This document shows positions 5,486-7,856 of a stretch of DNA of 7,856 nucleotides, one piece after another (the first letter of the stretch is position 1; the number at the start of each line of letters is the position of its first letter). This DNA is from Fibrobacteres bacterium CG2_30_45_31 (GTDB lineage: Bacteria > Fibrobacterota > Fibrobacteria > Fibrobacterales > Fibrobacteraceae): the NCBI GenBank assembly GCA_001873075.1, contig MNYL01000052.1, forward strand, positions 1-7,856. The letters are read 5' to 3'. A program made the translations under genes and the position numbers. The notes below the pieces were generated by a model. The model ran no database searches. It worked only from the letters and a program-made list of their open reading frames with translations, and was not told the DNA's origin.

Positions 5486-6530
5486 GGAAATGAATAGCCA
5501 TTTTGCTTATGCAGAAAAAATGCTCTTGCAGGTGTCTCGTACCTTCGCGTTAAACATCAACGTACTTTCGGGAGATTTGCGAAAGACGGTATTGCTTGCC
5601 TACCTTTACCTTCGCATTGCCGACACCTTGGAAGATGACCCGAAATTGCCCGCCTCTGAAAAGAAACGTTTACTCGGCCTATTTGCTTCTATTTTTGAAG
5701 AGGGAACTTCGGTTCCGGAACGGACACGAATTTTCCGTGAGGCACTCCCTGCGGATTGGGCGAATTCCTCTGATCCGAATTATGATTTGAGTTTGCATGC
5801 AGAATGGGTGGTTCCCTTGCTTTGGGATCTCCCAGAGGCATTGATCAAGCCCACTCTCTCTGTGGTGAGGGAAATGTGTGAAGGCATGGGTAATTCGGTG
5901 GTTCACCAGGAAGCGTCCCTTGCCGAGGGTTGGTATACCTTAGAAACTCAGAAAGAATTGGATGATTACTGCTATTTTGTGGCAGGAATTGTAGGTAAAA
6001 TGCTCTCCGATTTATTTTATGCGAGCAGTTCTCGCATTACCGAAGAAACTTGGCTAGAAATGAAAAAGTGGGATGTGAGTTTTGGGCTCGCTCTGCAACT
6101 GGTGAACATCATTAAAGATGTAAAAGAAGACTCCCTTCGCAAAGTTTGTTTTGTTCCAGAAGCAATTTGTCGTAAACACGGTTTTGAACATTCTTATGAC
6201 ATGTTTTTGGAAGGGGCCTCAGAAGAGGCGCGTGCCCTTGTGATGCAGGAACTCGTAAAAAAAGCATGGGATCATTTGAATGACGCCGTTCGGTACACGC
6301 TTCTTATTCCTCGTGTGAATTTACGCGTCCGCTTATTTTGTTTGTGGCCACTGTTTATGGCTGCAGAAAACTTAGTGATTATTGGGGATTGCAAAGCACT
6401 GTTTAGTGCAGAAAAGAAACAAAAGATCACTCGGAATACGGTAAAAAAAATTATTGGATCCACTCTGTTTCATTTTTATTCCAACCGCTGGATTCTCACC
6501 AAATTTGAAAATATAAGGGCTAGGGCATGA
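5475..6530 (+). CDS. Squalene/phytoene synthase family protein, squalene-synthase-like
   Basis: Head-to-head prenyl synthase of 351 residues. Family members condense two C15 or C20 prenyl diphosphates through a cyclopropyl intermediate. Visible motifs are S-R-T-F-A-L (21-26), the first Asp-rich motif Y-L-R-I-A-D-T-L-E-D-D (45-55), C-E-G-M-G (135-139), D-Y-C-Y-F-V-A-G-I-V-G (164-174) and the second Asp-rich motif N-I-I-K-D-V-K-E-D (211-219), followed by C-F-V-P-E-A. The Mg-binding aspartates are intact, so it should be active. Y-C-Y-F-V-A-G-I-V-G and the R-L-F-C-L-W-P region (286-292) resemble squalene synthase, whereas N-I-I-K-D-V-K-E-D also fits phytoene synthase, so squalene is likely but not proven. 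The C-terminus has hydrophobic and basic stretches consistent with peripheral membrane attachment. It overlaps the membrane-protein gene by 11 bp and lspA by 4 bp. No cyclase, desaturase or hpn/crt partner is visible. Confidence 0.88.
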   Translation: MATKEMNSHFAYAEKMLLQVSRTFALNINVLSGDLRKTVLLAYLYLRIADTLEDDPKLPASEKKRLLGLFASIFEEGTSVPERTRIFREALPADWANSSDPNYDLSLHAEWVVPLLWDLPEALIKPTLSVVREMCEGMGNSVVHQEASLAEGWYTLETQKELDDYCYFVAGIVGKMLSDLFYASSSRITEETWLEMKKWDVSFGLALQLVNIIKDVKEDSLRKVCFVPEAICRKHGFEHSYDMFLEGASEEARALVMQELVKKAWDHLNDAVRYTLLIPRVNLRVRLFCLWPLFMAAENLVIIGDCKALFSAEKKQKITRNTVKKIIGSTLFHFYSNRWILTKFENIRARA

Positions 6531-7114
6531 AATCTTCTATTGAAAAAATACTCGGTTCTTTCCAGTTTCACATAGCTCTCATTGTCGTGGGACTGGGGCT
6601 AGATCAACTTACCAAGAAGTGGGCTGAGGGCCATTTGAGCCCGTCTTTTGAAGCACCACATGGCGAAATTGTTCATGTGATTGGGGATCTTTTTCGCTTT
6701 CAGTTGGCCTATAATCCGGGTGCCGCATTCAGCAGTCGTCCCCAGGATATTGTCCCTTTTCTTTCCCCCACTCTTTTCTTTTTGATTTTGTCTCTGATTG
6801 CTGTGGCTGTTTTGGCTTGGTTTTACCGTTCTGTCAAGAAATCAGATTGGCTCAGCCGTATAGGTATTTCGATGATTGTCTGTGGTGCGCTCGGCAATTT
6901 TATAGATCGTATGCGCATAGGGAAAGTGGTGGATTTTATCGACTGCGATTTCCCTGACTTCATTATGCAGCGGTGGCCCACGTTCAATGTGGCAGACTGT
7001 TTTGTGACAGTAGGTGTCTCTATTGTGTTATTAGCTCCGTTTGTTTATAAACTTCTAAAAAAATCTCACAAGACAGAGATCGCCAAAAATGACGCAAAAA
7101 ATAATTGCAAGTGA
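6527..7114 (+). CDS. lspA: Lipoprotein signal peptidase (signal peptidase II)
   Basis: Inner-membrane aspartyl protease that removes the signal peptide of prolipoproteins just before the lipidated cysteine. At 195 residues it is slightly longer than the common 160-170, because of an extended N-terminus and a basic C-terminal tail. Conserved blocks are G-L-D-Q-L-T-K-K (24-31), Y-N-P-G-A-A-F-S (62-69), G-A-L-G-N-F-I-D-R (120-128) with catalytic Asp127, K-V-V-D-F-I (133-138), and F-N-V-A-D (153-157) with catalytic Asp157. Four membrane segments fit at about 12-29, 76-98, 110-127 and 156-176. The ATG overlaps the TGA of the preceding gene (ATGA), with AAGGG about seven bases upstream, a sign of translational coupling. 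Its substrates would include the LptE-like protein and, if expressed, the left-edge lipoprotein. Confidence 0.96.
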   Translation: MKSSIEKILGSFQFHIALIVVGLGLDQLTKKWAEGHLSPSFEAPHGEIVHVIGDLFRFQLAYNPGAAFSSRPQDIVPFLSPTLFFLILSLIAVAVLAWFYRSVKKSDWLSRIGISMIVCGALGNFIDRMRIGKVVDFIDCDFPDFIMQRWPTFNVADCFVTVGVSIVLLAPFVYKLLKKSHKTEIAKNDAKNNCK

Positions 7115-7856
7115 AAAAGACATAGGCTCCCGTATCGACAAATTTTTGCAGGCCTCGCTTGTAGATTTTTCGCGCACTGACATTCAGAAACTCATCCTGA
7201 AAGACAAAGTTCTTTGTGATGGGGTTCCTGTTTCCAAAAATTTGCGCATTGATAAGGTCATGGAATTCGAAGTCTTAGAGTTGCCAGAAAAGTTGGCATC
7301 CACTCTCGAACCCGAAAAAATGGATCTTGATATCATTTATGAAGATGATGATATTGTGATTATCAACAAGCCTCGCAATTTGGTGGTGCATCCCGGAAGC
7401 GGTGCCAGTAAGGGGACTCTTGCTGCGGGTCTTTTATATCATTTCAAAGATCAGCTATCTTCCATTAATGGGACGCTTCGCCCAGGTATTGTTCATCGTT
7501 TGGATAAAGATACTCCGGGTCTTATGGTGGTTGCTAAAAATGACCACGCGCACCGTCACTTGGCAGAACAGCTCGAATCTCATACATTGCACCGCACCTA
7601 CAGTGCCCTCATTTGGGGCCATCCCCGCGACTTGGAAGGTGTGATTGATGCTCCACTCGGAAGAGACGCCCGCAATCGTGTGCGCCAGGCGGTGACTTCT
7701 GAAGGCAAAGAAGCTCGAACTCATTACAAGGCCAAGGAATTTTTCACCATTGCAACCCTCATGGAACTGCAATTGGAAACGGGACGCACCCATCAGATTC
7801 GCGTTCACATGCGCCATATGGGCCAACCTGTTTTTGGGGACCCCACTTATGAAGGC
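7089..7856 (+). CDS. rluD: RluA/RluD-family 23S rRNA pseudouridine synthase, partial at right edge
   Basis: The first 256 codons are visible with no stop; the usual length is a little over 300. Residues about 13-70 form an S4 RNA-binding domain (S-R-I-D-K-F-L, then I-Q-K-L-I-L-K-D-K-V-L-C-D-G). The catalytic domain begins near 80 with Y-E-D-D-D-I-V-I-I-N-K-P (84-95) and V-V-H-P-G-S-G (99-105). The active-site motif H-R-L-D-K-D-T (136-142) contains the catalytic Asp139, followed by P-G-L-M-V-V-A-K, where S-G-L is usual. G-R-T-H-Q-I-R-V-H (232-240) and the G-D-P-x-Y block (250-254) complete the family pattern. RluD modifies helix 69 of 23S rRNA; this exact target is inferred. The start overlaps lspA by 26 bp in another frame and has only a weak Shine-Dalgarno. 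lspA followed by an rluD-type gene is a common bacterial arrangement. Confidence 0.92.
   Translation, partial: MTQKIIASEKDIGSRIDKFLQASLVDFSRTDIQKLILKDKVLCDGVPVSKNLRIDKVMEFEVLELPEKLASTLEPEKMDLDIIYEDDDIVIINKPRNLVVHPGSGASKGTLAAGLLYHFKDQLSSINGTLRPGIVHRLDKDTPGLMVVAKNDHAHRHLAEQLESHTLHRTYSALIWGHPRDLEGVIDAPLGRDARNRVRQAVTSEGKEARTHYKAKEFFTIATLMELQLETGRTHQIRVHMRHMGQPVFGDPTYEG

Overview
The window is ordinary chromosome from a Gram-negative (diderm) bacterium. The diderm assignment rests on two lipoprotein signal peptides, an LptE-type outer-membrane assembly lipoprotein and signal peptidase II. G+C looks moderate, a little under half by eye. The gene set (long-form PurC, LptE-family lipoprotein, a DnaA away from dnaN/gyrB, a squalene-synthase-like enzyme upstream of lspA and an RluD-type synthase) fits a Fibrobacter-like organism. 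That is an inference from recall of gene style, not from a search. I see no tRNA, rRNA, CRISPR array, insertion sequence or phage gene. No stretch longer than 300 bases lacks a gene.

Left part, minus strand (1-2868). A lipoprotein gene runs off the left edge. Its reading frame is broken right after the start codon by an exact 11-bp tandem duplication, and this is the most striking feature of the window. Next come purC (SAICAR synthetase) and serS (seryl-tRNA synthetase), each ending in its own hairpin terminator, so they look like separate transcription units.

Middle part (2869-4909). serS diverges from a plus-strand LptE-family lipoprotein gene. That gene converges on a minus-strand dnaA, and a shared bidirectional terminator lies between them. 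dnaA in turn diverges from the right-hand operon across a very short gap that carries an imperfect tandem repeat and no DnaA box.

Right part, plus strand (4883-7856). This is a tight operon of overlapping genes: an unrecognised membrane protein, a squalene/phytoene synthase-family enzyme, lspA, and a 3'-truncated rluD-like pseudouridine synthase. The overlaps are 11, 4 and 26 bp, so translation is probably coupled. LspA would process both lipoproteins encoded here, which is the only clear functional link between the blocks.

I do not see a new multi-gene defence or mobile system. The items most worth a second look are the 11-bp duplication that switches off the lipoprotein frame, the membrane protein coupled to the squalene-synthase-like enzyme, and the identity of this DnaA copy.
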